Source: Deltaproteobacteria bacterium (GTDB taxonomy: Bacteria; Myxococcota_A; Polyangia; Polyangiales; Ga0077539). Taken from it: a stretch of DNA of 64,000 nt. The stretch is from NCBI GenBank assembly GCA_016704445.1, contig JADJAE010000044.1, forward strand, positions 1 through 64,000, given 5' to 3'. This document shows positions 27,372 to 38,737 of the stretch, one piece after another. A program made the position numbers and the translations under genes. The notes under the pieces were generated by a model. That model ran no database searches and was not told where the DNA came from. It worked only from the letters and a program-made list of their open reading frames with translations. Positions within the stretch are counted from its first letter, which is position 1, and every line of letters begins with the position of its first letter.

Positions 27372-28368
27372 GGGTGCCGACGACCTCTCTGGCAGCGCGG
27401 ACGATGGTCTCGACCTGCGGCAGCGCGGCGATCTCCATGTGGCGGGCGTAGGGGATCGGGACCTCCGCCGAGCACACCCTCGCGATGGGCGCGTCGAGGT
27501 CATAGAAGGCCTCTTCCACGAGGCGCGCGGAGATCTCCGCGGCGAAGCTCCCGCTGCGCCAGCCCTCGTCGACGATCACCGCGCGGTGGGTCTTCCTCAC
27601 CGACGCGACGAGCGTGGCGGTGTCGAGCGGGCGCAGCACCCGGAGGTCGATCACCTCCGCGTCGATGCCCTGCGCCGCGAGCTTCTCCGCCGCTTCGAGC
27701 GCGCGAGGGATCATTCCCCCGTAGGCGATGAGGCTGAGCTGCGTCCCGGCGCGACGGACGGCGGCGCGGTCGATGGGGACGGCGCCCGCGTCGGAGCGCA
27801 GCGTCCCCTCGACGTTGTAGAGCCCGACGTGCTCGAAGAGGATCACCGGGTTGGGGTCGGCCAGCGCCGAGGCGAGCATCCCGCGAGCGTCTTCCAGCGT
27901 GGCGGGGCAGAGCACCTTCAGGCCCGGCACGTGGGCGTACCAGCCCTCCAGGCTGTGCGAGTGCTGCGCGGCGAGCTGCCGCCCCGCCCCGGTCGCCATC
28001 CGGATGACCAGCGGGATCGCGAACTGCCCGCCGGACATGTGCCGCAGCGTCGCGGCGTTGTTGACGATCTGGTCGAGCGCCAGGAGGCTGAAGTTGACCG
28101 TCATGACCTCCACGATGGGGCGCATTCCGTTGAGCGCCGCGCCGATGCCAGCGCCCACGAAGGCCGACTCGGAGAGGGGCGTGTCGCGGATGCGCTCCGG
28201 GCCGAACTCCTCCAGCAACCCGCGGCTCACCGCGTAGCAGCCGCCGTAGCGCCCCACGTCCTCGCCCATCAGGAACACCCTCGGATCGGCCTGCAGCGCC
28301 TCCCTCAGCGCGGAGCGCATGGCCTCGCGCCAGGTGGTGCGCACCATCACCGCGTCACTGCCGGGCAT
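27364..28368 (-). CDS. 2-oxo acid dehydrogenase E1 component, beta subunit
   Basis: This 334-residue protein starts at ATG 28368 (MPGSDAVMVRTTWREAM). It has VFLMGEDVGRYGGCYAVSRG, DTPLSESAFVGAGIGAALNG, PIVEVMTVNFSLLALDQIVN and VIDLRVLRPLDTATLVASV, typical of pyruvate/acetoin dehydrogenase E1 beta. It forms the thiamine-diphosphate enzyme with E1 alpha and decarboxylates a 2-oxo acid onto E2. It overlaps E1 alpha by 14 nt and E2 by 8 nt. Confidence 0.93.
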   Translation of the reverse strand: MPGSDAVMVRTTWREAMRSALREALQADPRVFLMGEDVGRYGGCYAVSRGLLEEFGPERIRDTPLSESAFVGAGIGAALNGMRPIVEVMTVNFSLLALDQIVNNAATLRHMSGGQFAIPLVIRMATGAGRQLAAQHSHSLEGWYAHVPGLKVLCPATLEDARGMLASALADPNPVILFEHVGLYNVEGTLRSDAGAVPIDRAAVRRAGTQLSLIAYGGMIPRALEAAEKLAAQGIDAEVIDLRVLRPLDTATLVASVRKTHRAVIVDEGWRSGSFAAEISARLVEEAFYDLDAPIARVCSAEVPIPYARHMEIAALPQVETIVRAAREVVGTHA

Positions 28369-29340
28369 CGCTCGCCTCCGTCGCGTAGACGTCGCGGGTG
28401 AGGTCGTCGACGGGCTCAAGCGTGCCCGCCTCGGCGAAGGCCACCGCGGCGTCGAGCTCGGCGGCCACCTCGGACTCCAGCGCCGAGAGGCCCGCTTCGT
28501 CGAGCGCGCCTCCGAGCTTCATCAGCGTCGACAGCGAGGCGATGGGGTCGCGCAGCTTCCAGCTCTCCACCTCCCGCTTCTCCCGGTAGAGCTCGGCGTC
28601 GAACATCGAGTGCGCCCGGAAGCGGTACGTCGCCAGCTCCAGGAAGCGCGGACCGTCGCCCGCCCTCACCGTCGCCACGGCCGCGAGGGCGGCCCGCTCG
28701 ACCGCCGTGACGTCCATCCCGTCGACCCGATCGGCGGGCATGTCGTAGCTCCGGGCCTTGGCGCAGAGGTCGACCTGGGACTCGGTCAACGCCAGCGCCG
28801 TGCCCATCGCGTAGAGGTTGTTCTCGCAGAGGAAGAGCACCGGGAGGCGCCACAGCGCCGCGAGGTTCATGCACTCGTGGAACTCCCCCTCCGCGACCGC
28901 CCCGTCGCCGAAGAGGCAGACCGTGACCGCGCGTCGCCCCAGCATCTTGTCGGCGAGCGCGAGGCCCGTCGCGAGGGGCAATCCCCCCGCCACGATGGCG
29001 TTGCCGCCGTAGAAGCGATGCGACGCGTCGAAGAGGTGCATCGATCCCCCGCGGCCGCGGCAGCAGCCCTCGGCCTTGCCGAACATCTCCGCCATGATCC
29101 GGTCGGGGGGCACCCCCCGGGCCAGCGCGTGGCCGTGCTCGCGGTAGGTCGAGACCACCGCGTCGACTTCGGTGAGCGCGCGCATCACGCCCACCGCCAC
29201 GGCCTCCTCGCCCACGCACAGGTGCAGGAAGCCGCGGATCTTACCGGCGCCGTAAAGCTCCGCCGCGCGCTCCTCGAAGCGCCGGATGCGGAGCATGCCT
29301 CGGAGCCGGGCGAGGTCGTCGTCGAGCGAGGGCGCGGCGG

Positions 29341-29344
<4 letters not shown>
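28355..29344 (-). CDS. 2-oxo acid dehydrogenase E1 component, alpha subunit
   Basis: This 329-residue protein starts at GTG 29344, overlapping the ligase stop as GTGA. The thiamine-diphosphate motif begins at GDGAVAEGEFHECMNLAAL and ends with LFLCENNLYAMG. GRGGSMHLFDASHRFYGGNA and YRFRAHSMFDAELYR are the conserved phosphorylation-loop regions of E1 alpha. The substrate is likely pyruvate, but branched-chain or acetoin substrates cannot be excluded by sequence. Confidence 0.93.
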
Positions 29345-31107
<1,763 letters not shown>

Positions 31108-31307
31108 GACGCCTCGGGCGTTGAGCAAGGCACACGCCATCGAGCCAGCGCCCAATCCAAGGTGTCATCCGGGCGCTACGCACCCTGTTCGCGCACGCGG
31201 TGCACGCTCTGCGATGGGTCCGCGCGAAGAGGAGCGGGACGGGCGACGCGGCACACGTCGTGCGACTGCCGATGGAGCAGTCGCTCGAGAGGAAGGCTGA
31301 CACCCCG

Positions 31308-32924
31308 ATGGCCCACAAGAGGATGTTGTTCCGGTCGGAGGCGAGGGAGAAGATTCTCCGGGGGGCGACGGCGTTGGCGGATGCGGTGCGGGTGACCCTC
31401 GGGCCGAAGTCCCGCTGCGTGCTCATCGAGCAGAAGTGGGCTAACCCCATCGTGTGCGACGACGGGGTCACCATCGCCAAGGCCATGGACCTCAAGGACC
31501 CCGAGGAGAACCTCGGCGCGAGGATGATCCGCCAGGCCGCCGAGCGCACCGGCGACGTGGTGGGCGACGGCACCACCACCTCGGCGCTGCTGGCCCACGC
31601 GATCTTCGCCGAGGGGGTTCGCAACGTCGTCGCGGGGGCGAGCGCGGTCGACCTGAAGCGAGGGCTCGACCGGGGGGTGGCGGTGGCGGTGGCGGCGATC
31701 CGCGCGATGTCGCGTCCGCTGGAGAGCCGCAAGGAGAAGGCCCAGGTCGCGACCATCTCGGCGCACAACGACGTGACGCTCGGCGAGATGGTGGCCGACG
31801 CGGTCGAGCGCGTGGGCCTCGACGGGGTGATCTCCGTGGAGGAGGCCAAGGGGACCGAGACCACGCTGGAGGTGGTCGAGGGGATGCAGTTCGACCGCGG
31901 TTACCTGTCCCCGTATTTCGTCACCGACCCGGCGAGGATGATGGCGGTGCTCGACGACGCGTACGTGCTGGTCTCCGAGCGCAAGGTCACGGCCATGAAC
32001 GACCTGCTGCCGGTGCTCGAGGCCATCGCGAGGCAGCAGAAGCCGCTGCTGCTGGTGATCGACGACGTCGAGGGCGAGGCGCTCGCCACGCTGGTGGTCA
32101 ACAAGCTCCGGGGCACGCTCTCGTGCTGCGCGGTGAAGGCCCCGGGCTTCGGCGATCGCCGCAAGGAGATGCTGAAAGACCTGTCGATCCTCACCGGGGC
32201 GAGGGTGATCTCCGAGGAGCTGGGCTCGAAGCTGGAGGACGTGACGCTCACCGACCTGGGGAGGGTGCGGCGCGCGGAGATCGACAAAGACCGCACGGTG
32301 CTGATCTCCGCCAGCGGCCCCACCGAGGAGGTGAAGGCGCGCGTCGCGGAGATCAGGGCGCAGATCGAGAAGGCCACCAGCGACTACGACAAGGAGAAGC
32401 TGAAGGAGCGCCTCGCGAGGCTCGCGGGCGGCGTGGCCGTGATCCGGGTGGGGGCCCTGTCGGAGTCCGAGCTGAAGAAGCGCAAGGAGGCCTTCGACGA
32501 CGCCATCAGCGCGACGAGGGCTGCGCTGGCGGAGGGCATCGTCCCGGGCGCCGGGCTCGCGCTGCTGCGGGCGGCCGACGCGGTGGGACGCCTGGAGAGC
32601 GACGCCGAGGGCGACGAGCGCACCGGGCTCGCGATCCTGCGCAAGGCCCTGGAGGCCCCCACGAGGCAGCTCGCGGAGAACTCCGGCGTCGACGGCGGCG
32701 TGGTGATCGATCGGATGCGCTCGGGCACCGGGGCCTACGGCTTCGACGCGGCCCGCCGCACCTACGTCGACCTCACCCAGTCGGGGATCATCGACGCCAC
32801 CAAGGTTGTTCGCACGGCCCTGGAGAACGCCGTCTCGGTCGCCAGCGTGCTGCTGCTCACCGAGGCGACGCTCACCGAGATCGGCGACGAGAAGCCGGCG
32901 CTCCAGCACGAGCTGGAGGAGTGA
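31308..32924 (+). CDS. groEL: GroEL-type chaperonin without the GGM tail
   Basis: This 538-residue chaperonin starts at ATG 31308 (MAHKRMLFRSEAREKI). VTLGPKSRCVLIEQKWANP, DGVTIAKAMDLKDPEENLGA, VGDGTTTSALLAHAI and FDRGYLSPYFVTDPARM are all in place, as is the equatorial GVDGGVVIDRM. The C terminus ends QHELEE instead of the Gly-Gly-Met repeat, and no groES is adjacent. This points to a second, specialised GroEL copy. The 200 bp shared with acsA should hold both promoters. Confidence 0.95.
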   Translation: MAHKRMLFRSEAREKILRGATALADAVRVTLGPKSRCVLIEQKWANPIVCDDGVTIAKAMDLKDPEENLGARMIRQAAERTGDVVGDGTTTSALLAHAIFAEGVRNVVAGASAVDLKRGLDRGVAVAVAAIRAMSRPLESRKEKAQVATISAHNDVTLGEMVADAVERVGLDGVISVEEAKGTETTLEVVEGMQFDRGYLSPYFVTDPARMMAVLDDAYVLVSERKVTAMNDLLPVLEAIARQQKPLLLVIDDVEGEALATLVVNKLRGTLSCCAVKAPGFGDRRKEMLKDLSILTGARVISEELGSKLEDVTLTDLGRVRRAEIDKDRTVLISASGPTEEVKARVAEIRAQIEKATSDYDKEKLKERLARLAGGVAVIRVGALSESELKKRKEAFDDAISATRAALAEGIVPGAGLALLRAADAVGRLESDAEGDERTGLAILRKALEAPTRQLAENSGVDGGVVIDRMRSGTGAYGFDAARRTYVDLTQSGIIDATKVVRTALENAVSVASVLLLTEATLTEIGDEKPALQHELEE

Positions 32925-32965
32925 CCGGCACACCATCTGCACCACCACACAGCGGAGGATCATTC

Positions 32966-33295
32966 ATGGCGACCAAGGCTCAAGCATTCAAGGCGTCCGT
33001 CGAGCTGGCCAACCAGAACGCGAACATCCAGCGCGGCTCGCAACCCGCTCCGTACGTCGAGAAGTCGGGTGTCCACCATGAGAACAAGCGCGCCGGGGCG
33101 AAGGCCGCGGTCGCGCTCGAAGACCACGCCGAGGGCACGCGTCCGAGCCGAAAGTCCACCCGCGGCGCCTCCAACCACCTGAAGCCCGACCACTCGATCA
33201 ACATCGCCGCGTCGATCGAGGTGGACTCGCCGCAGAGCCGCCACCTCGTCTCGGCCGCGCACGAGCGCGGCAGCGTACGCGCCCGCGGCGGCTGA
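32966..33295 (+). CDS. Small basic hypothetical protein downstream of groEL
   Basis: This 109-residue protein starts at ATG 32966 with GGAGG eight bases upstream. It begins MATKAQAFKASVELANQNAN and is rich in Lys, Arg, His, Asn and Ser, with no hydrophobic segment. It is likely disordered and possibly nucleic-acid binding. No family is recognised. It lies 41 nt after groEL on the same strand and may be cotranscribed. Confidence 0.65.
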   Translation: MATKAQAFKASVELANQNANIQRGSQPAPYVEKSGVHHENKRAGAKAAVALEDHAEGTRPSRKSTRGASNHLKPDHSINIAASIEVDSPQSRHLVSAAHERGSVRARGG

Positions 33296-33424
33296 AGAGC
33301 CTTGACCGGACGCTCCGGGAGACGCACCTCTGGGTCGACCCGTACGCGTCGACCTCACAGGGCATTTTCGAGTCAGCGCGGGGGGTGAAGTCATATCATC
33401 CGAGCGCTGAGCGGGGCCCACGCG

Positions 33425-35344
33425 ATGACCGACGAGACCTGGCGCGACGACGACCCCTTCAAGACCCTGGTTCTCGAGCACCTCCAGGGCGTGGCCGTCG
33501 ATCAGACCATCACCCGGAGCGCCCAGGAGTCGAGGAGCCCGGAGGAGGAGGAGACCGCCGCGCGGGTCCACACGCTGCCGCGCATCATGCTCAACGGCAC
33601 GGCGGACGAAGGGGATTTCGCCAGGATCGAGTCCCTCGGCGAGGGAGGCATAGGGGTCATCGAGCTGGCCCGCCAGCGCTCGGTCGGCCGCGACGTGGCC
33701 ATCAAGCGGGTGCGAGACGCCAGCAGCCCCGGCGCCGCGGCGACCCTCCTCGAGGAGGGGCACATCATGGGGCTGCTCGAACACCCCAGCATCGTCCCGG
33801 TCTTCGCGCTCGGGAGGGACGACAACAACCAGCCCGTGCTGGTGATGAAGCGCATCGAGGGCTCCACCTGGCGCACGCTGCTGCGCGACCCCGGGCACCG
33901 CGCCTGGGAGCGCATCACCGAAGACCGGCTGGACTTCAACCTGCGGGTGCTCTGCCGCGTCGCCGACGTCGCGCATTTCGCCCACGGTCGGCAGTGGCTG
34001 CACCGCGACATCAAGCCCGAAAACGTGATGATCGGCGAGCAGAACGAGGTGTACCTCATCGACTGGGGCCTGGCGCTGCACCTCCCCATCGAGACCGCCG
34101 ACCCCGAGCCGCCCGGGCTCGTCGGCACCCCGGCGTACATGGCGCCGGAGATGCTGCGGGGCGTCGGCCCGTGGCTCTCGCCGCGCACCGACGTCTACCT
34201 GCTGGGCGCGGTGCTCCACGAGGTGCTCACCGGGTCGCTCCGTCACGGCGGCGAGACGCTCCGCGCGGTGCTGGCCTCGGCGTGGCTCTCGGAGCCGGTG
34301 GACTACCCCGAGGACACCCCCGAGGAGCTGGCCGAGCTCGCCAACCAGGCCACCGCGACGCACCCCTCCGACCGGATTCCTGACGCGGAGACCTTCCGCC
34401 TGCGCATCGAGCGCTTCCTGCGCCACCGGGAGGCGACGCGGGCGCTCGAGGAGGGACGCGGCCTCTTCGAGCGGCTCATTGCCGACAGCGGCGCGTGCTG
34501 CTCCGGCGACGAGGTGGCCGTCATGCAGCACTACGAGGCCTGCGTCGCCGCGATGCGCCGCGCCGTCGAGCGCTGGCCCGACAGCCCCGACACCCAGGGA
34601 GGCCTCTCGGAAGTGCTCCACTGGCGCATCCGTCGCTCCCTCGCCCAGAAGGACGTGCTCACCGCGCAGGCCAACCTGCTCGAACTCCCCACGCCCGATC
34701 CGGCCCTCGAGGCCGAGGTGAGCGAGGCGTCCCGACGCATCAGCCTGGAGCGCCTCGCCGTCTCCCGGCTGAGCGACCTGGGGCGACGTCACGACCCGCA
34801 CCCTGTTGCGCCGCTCCGCGCCCGCGCGGCCCGAAACAGCGGGCTCCTCGGGGGCGGAGCCATCCTGGCCTTTGGCGGCCTCATCCACGCGGGCCTGGTG
34901 CCCTTCGAGTGGTGGGTGCTCGCCGGCGCCACCACGCTCGCCGCGGCCATCGTCGGCGCGGCCGCGGTGCATGGCCTCTCGCGAGGGGGCGTCGTCGACC
35001 GCAAGGGGCTGCGCTCGCTGGGCTGGATCGTCGCCGTCGCCCTCGCCCTCCTCTTCACCGCCTACTTCGTGGGGCTCTCTCCGGAGCAGTCGCTCGCGCT
35101 GCTGCCGATCCTCGTCGGGGCCTGCGTGGGGATGCTGGCGGACATCCCCCGCCGGGCGAGAATCGCGCTGATGGCGATCTGCGGCGTCTGCGCGGTGGCG
35201 GCTCCGCTGGTGCTCCACTGGTCCCCCGCAGGGCTCTTCGACCTGCTGGGCGCCGCGACCCTCATGGCGCACCTCGTCCTCGCCCGGATGTGGGACACCC
35301 TGGCTAGGGAGGGCAGAGCCTCGGAGCCACCCGGGGAGGAGTAG
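33425..35344 (+). CDS. Ser/Thr protein kinase with C-terminal membrane domain
   Basis: The protein is 639 aa. The kinase domain spans about residues 65-345: Gly loop LGEGGIGVIELARQ, Lys94 in VAIKRV, catalytic HRDIKPENVM at 193-202, and DWGLA at about 213 in place of DFG, a substitution common in bacterial kinases. GTPAYMAPEML marks the activation segment. Residues about 350-460 are helical (TPR-like), and 485-625 hold about five membrane segments. The membrane part is unusual because most such kinases have one segment. Its 3' end overlaps the convergent MMPL gene by 41 nt. Confidence 0.93.
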   Translation: MTDETWRDDDPFKTLVLEHLQGVAVDQTITRSAQESRSPEEEETAARVHTLPRIMLNGTADEGDFARIESLGEGGIGVIELARQRSVGRDVAIKRVRDASSPGAAATLLEEGHIMGLLEHPSIVPVFALGRDDNNQPVLVMKRIEGSTWRTLLRDPGHRAWERITEDRLDFNLRVLCRVADVAHFAHGRQWLHRDIKPENVMIGEQNEVYLIDWGLALHLPIETADPEPPGLVGTPAYMAPEMLRGVGPWLSPRTDVYLLGAVLHEVLTGSLRHGGETLRAVLASAWLSEPVDYPEDTPEELAELANQATATHPSDRIPDAETFRLRIERFLRHREATRALEEGRGLFERLIADSGACCSGDEVAVMQHYEACVAAMRRAVERWPDSPDTQGGLSEVLHWRIRRSLAQKDVLTAQANLLELPTPDPALEAEVSEASRRISLERLAVSRLSDLGRRHDPHPVAPLRARAARNSGLLGGGAILAFGGLIHAGLVPFEWWVLAGATTLAAAIVGAAAVHGLSRGGVVDRKGLRSLGWIVAVALALLFTAYFVGLSPEQSLALLPILVGACVGMLADIPRRARIALMAICGVCAVAAPLVLHWSPAGLFDLLGAATLMAHLVLARMWDTLAREGRASEPPGEE

Positions 35345-37826
35345 CGGCGAGGGCGCGGGTACGGCGGCGCTCGACCAGCACCAGCGTCGCCGAGAGGGCC
35401 ACCAGCGCGGCCAGCACGCAGGCCACCTCGCCGATGACCGCCGCGAGGCCGAAGCTGTTGAGCGCGCGGTTGGCGCTGGTGTGAAGCGAGCTGTACCCGA
35501 AGATGGTGGTGAGCGAGCACACCAGGATGGCGCCGCCGGTCTCCTGCACCGCGGCCTCGATGGGGTCGCCCGAAGCGCCCGAGTCGACCTCCTGCTGATA
35601 GCGACGCATCACGTTGACGGCGTAGTCGACGCCGATGCCGAAGGTGATCGGGAGCGCCACGAAGTTGAGGAAGTTCAGCCGGATGTGGAGCAGCGTCATC
35701 GCCCCTCCCATCCAGGCCACGCCGGTGACCAGCGCCAGCAGCGTGAGCGCCCGCAGGCGCCACCTGCGAAACGACAGCAGCACCAGGGCCACGGTGGCCA
35801 GGATCGAGGCCAGCACCGCCCTCGGCCCGTCGCGCCAGATGGCCCCGATGATGTCCGCGTACACGGGCGCGCTGCCCACCACCACAGGGCGACGCCCGTC
35901 GGGGGTGCGCGCCGCGCGGATCGAGTCGGCCCAGGCCACGAGGTACTGCCCGTCCCAGATGGAGGCGCCCGGCTTCTCCTCGACGAAGAGCAGCTTGCCC
36001 CGGGTGCCGTCGCGCTCGGTGTAGAGCGAGGCCACCGAGGAGGGGACGTCGTCGTCCACCAGGGGCCGAAGGTCTGCCGGGGGGAGGTAGGCGTCGAGGT
36101 CGCGCTGCGTCTCCGGGGAGGCGTGCTCCCGGGCCTCCAGCATCAGCCGCCGCAGGTCGGCCAGCAGCTCGATCTTGGCGGGCTGGTCGGAGGGCAGCAG
36201 GTCGTCGATGGTGCGCACCGCGCCGAAGGGCGCGCCGTGACGCTCGCGCATCTCGTCGAGCCTGGCCTTGAGGGCGGCGGTGTCCTCCCTCCGGTCGACC
36301 AGCACCGCGATGGCGGCGCCCGACCCGGCGCGCCCCACGATCTCCCCCGCGATCCCGTTGAGCGCGCTCGCCCGGTCGGTCTCCGCGCGCACCGAGGTGA
36401 GGTTGCGGAAGTTGTAGTCGAGCGGGTCGCGGCTGATGGCCACCGCGGAGAGCGCGATGCCCGCGAGGCCCAGCGCCCCCGCCCCGGCGGCCAGCGGCGC
36501 GGGGTAGCGCTTCACCGCGCGGGCGAAGAGCACGCCGTAGGGGTTGGGTCGCTCGGCCCCGGGCGGCAGCGGACGCCACCGCTCCCAGAGCGCAGTGAAC
36601 GCCGGGAGAAAGGCCATGGTCATCGCCCAGCAGATGACCATGCCGGTGCCGCCGATGATCCCGAAGTCGCGGAAGCCGCGGAAGTCCGTGACCACCAGGG
36701 AGCCGTAGGCGAGCGAGGCCGCGGTCGAGGCCGCGAGCGTGCCGGCCCAGGCGCCCTGGTGCGTGGCGGCGACGGCCTCGGTGACCTCGCGCCCCGCGCG
36801 GCGCTCCTCGAAATAGCGGGCGAGCCAAATGATGCCGGGGTTGATCCCGTTGCCGATCACGATGCTGCCGAGGAAGGCCGTCGAGGTGTTGAGGTGGCCG
36901 ACGGTGAGCTTCGCGAGCGCGAAGGTGGCGAGCACGGGCACCAGCAGCGCGCAGCCCAGCAGCACCACCGAGCGCGGGCGCCGGAAGAGCCCGAGGATCG
37001 CCAGCACGCAGAGCGCCACGGTGAGCAGCGTGGCGACCACCAGCTCGTGCTCGATGGCGTGGTGCTCGGTGATGCCCACCAGCAGGTCGCCCGCGAGCGA
37101 CACCGTGAGGTCGGGTGCGAAGCCCGCCGGGGGGAGCGCCCTGATCTCCTCGCGCACCCGCTCGACCAGCGCGGTGCCTCGGGCCGGGTCGCCGCTCGGC
37201 AGGTCGACCCGGAGAAACATCGCGAGGTGCCGCCCGTCCCGGTGAAGGAAGAAGCCGCCGGGAAACTGCTCGGACTCGGACTCGACGCGGCGCATCTGCT
37301 CCCGGGCCCTCGCCACCAGCGCGTCGGCGGGCTCCGGCGGGTCGTCGAGGTTGATGTACCCGGGGTTGGCGCTGGCGCGGTCGTACTCGATGCGCCGACG
37401 GAGCTCGTCGCGCGCCCGGGTGAGCTCCGGGAGCGGAGCGTAGAGGTGACGGTGGTCGCGCACGAAGCGCTGGTAGTCGCCGACGTTCCACTGCACCCGG
37501 CGCACGCGGAGCGACGGGGGCAGGGCCTCGAGGCGCGCCGCCATGGCCGTGGCGTAGCGTCGGAGCGCGGCGTTGTCGCGCGACTCCAGCATGAGCGTGA
37601 GGGTGGAGAGCCCGCCCACCCGGCGCTGTCCGGCCCCCAGGTCGCGCACGCTCGGGGCGCTGCGGGGGAGCAGCTCGGTCCAGTCGCTGAAGAGTTCGAG
37701 GCTGCGCACCACGGGGAGGAGCGCGAGGGTGAGCGCCAGCGCGAAGAGGGCGATGAGGGGAGCCCGCCGGACCTGCACCTGCGCGATGCGGAGGAAGCGG
37801 GCAGAGGGCGGCGGGTGGTTGGTCAC
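35304..37826 (-). CDS. MMPL/RND family lipid exporter
   Basis: This inner-membrane protein of 840 aa starts at GTG 37826, overlapping the PAP2 stop as GTGA. It has the RND duplication: TM1, a large periplasmic loop, five to six TMs including TVGHLNTSTAFLGSIVIGNG and IIWLARYFEERRAGREV, then a second half with FVALPITFGIGVDYAVNVMRR and GGAILVCSLTTIFGYSSL. Relatives (MmpL3, HpnN) move lipids to the outer envelope. As last gene of the inositol lipid operon it is the likely exporter of the product. Confidence 0.9.
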   Translation of the reverse strand: MTNHPPPSARFLRIAQVQVRRAPLIALFALALTLALLPVVRSLELFSDWTELLPRSAPSVRDLGAGQRRVGGLSTLTLMLESRDNAALRRYATAMAARLEALPPSLRVRRVQWNVGDYQRFVRDHRHLYAPLPELTRARDELRRRIEYDRASANPGYINLDDPPEPADALVARAREQMRRVESESEQFPGGFFLHRDGRHLAMFLRVDLPSGDPARGTALVERVREEIRALPPAGFAPDLTVSLAGDLLVGITEHHAIEHELVVATLLTVALCVLAILGLFRRPRSVVLLGCALLVPVLATFALAKLTVGHLNTSTAFLGSIVIGNGINPGIIWLARYFEERRAGREVTEAVAATHQGAWAGTLAASTAASLAYGSLVVTDFRGFRDFGIIGGTGMVICWAMTMAFLPAFTALWERWRPLPPGAERPNPYGVLFARAVKRYPAPLAAGAGALGLAGIALSAVAISRDPLDYNFRNLTSVRAETDRASALNGIAGEIVGRAGSGAAIAVLVDRREDTAALKARLDEMRERHGAPFGAVRTIDDLLPSDQPAKIELLADLRRLMLEAREHASPETQRDLDAYLPPADLRPLVDDDVPSSVASLYTERDGTRGKLLFVEEKPGASIWDGQYLVAWADSIRAARTPDGRRPVVVGSAPVYADIIGAIWRDGPRAVLASILATVALVLLSFRRWRLRALTLLALVTGVAWMGGAMTLLHIRLNFLNFVALPITFGIGVDYAVNVMRRYQQEVDSGASGDPIEAAVQETGGAILVCSLTTIFGYSSLHTSANRALNSFGLAAVIGEVACVLAALVALSATLVLVERRRTRALAATPPRVAPRLCPP

Positions 37827-38737
37827 GGCGACCCCGGCCGCGGACGGAAGAGGCGGCGCAGCAGCCACATCAGCGCGGCGGTGTAGGCGAGGCCCACCAG
37901 CACGTCGATGACCCAGTGGTGGTCGAGGTAGACGGCCGCGACGCACATGAGGGCGGCGTAGGCGACCGCGACGACGCGCTTCGGGACGCTGAGGTAGGGC
38001 CAGGTCTCGATCGCGACCAGCGCGGGATAGGCCACGTGGAGCGAAGGCACCGCGCCGAAGATGTCGTTCGATCGCCCGTAGAAGCCGCGGAAGTACTCGA
38101 CCCCCATGAGCGCGTCGACGCGCGCGAGGTTGGGGCCTGCGCTGGCGCGGGCGTCGAGGTCGACCACGCAGCCGTGGGCGTGGAAGTACCAGGGCGGCGC
38201 GGCGGGGTAGAGGTGGTAGGTGAGGAAGCCCGCGATGTTGAGCAGCAGGAAGGTCCAGGCGAAGCGCTGCAGACGGTGGAAGTCGCGGCCGTAGAGGAAG
38301 ACCGCGGCGCCGATGACGACGTAGATGTACGTGCCGTAGGGGATGGCGCAGAGGGCATCGAGGACCAGCGAGGGCCTCGCCTGGATGGCGTCGTGGAGGG
38401 TGCCCATCGGGCCGTCGCCGACGGCGACGCCGAAGAGGGCGATCTCGGCCTCGCGGAGGTCGCAGAGGTGAACGCGCTCGGGCGTGAGCCCGACGTTCTT
38501 CACGAAGCGCATCGTGTCGTAGAGGAAGGCCACGAGGGCGAGCGGAAAGAGCCCGGTGAAGAGCTTTCTGCGGGTGAAGGCCAGCGCCGGGACGAGCACC
38601 ATCGCGGTGATCATTTCCCAGCGCACCTCCCCCTGCGACAGGACGTACGAGGGCCAGAGCACGAAGGGAGCGGAGGCGAGCCATGGGAAGAGGCGGGCCC
38701 GGGCGAACGCGGGCAGCGCCGGATCGACGGGGTTCAT
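37823..38737 (-). CDS. PAP2 family enzyme, AUR1 / inositol phosphorylceramide synthase-like
   Basis: This membrane protein of 304 aa has about seven hydrophobic segments. The active-site motifs are FGAVPSLHVAYPALVA (SxH) and YLDHHWVIDVLVGLAY (HxxxD), as in the PAP2_3/AUR1 group, together with LYPAAPPWYFHAHG. AUR1 enzymes transfer inositol phosphate from phosphatidylinositol to ceramide; others act as lipid phosphatases. Beside inositol-phosphate synthase and a CDP-alcohol transferase, either making an inositol phosphorylceramide or dephosphorylating a PI-phosphate fits. ATGA overlap with the aminotransferase. Confidence 0.87.
   Translation of the reverse strand: MNPVDPALPAFARARLFPWLASAPFVLWPSYVLSQGEVRWEMITAMVLVPALAFTRRKLFTGLFPLALVAFLYDTMRFVKNVGLTPERVHLCDLREAEIALFGVAVGDGPMGTLHDAIQARPSLVLDALCAIPYGTYIYVVIGAAVFLYGRDFHRLQRFAWTFLLLNIAGFLTYHLYPAAPPWYFHAHGCVVDLDARASAGPNLARVDALMGVEYFRGFYGRSNDIFGAVPSLHVAYPALVAIETWPYLSVPKRVVAVAYAALMCVAAVYLDHHWVIDVLVGLAYTAALMWLLRRLFRPRPGSP

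Noticed and set aside
33425..35344. Kinase interpreted as a pseudokinase because of DWG instead of DFG
   Set aside because: Lys94, HRD and the metal-binding Asp are intact, and DWG is a known active variant in bacterial kinases.
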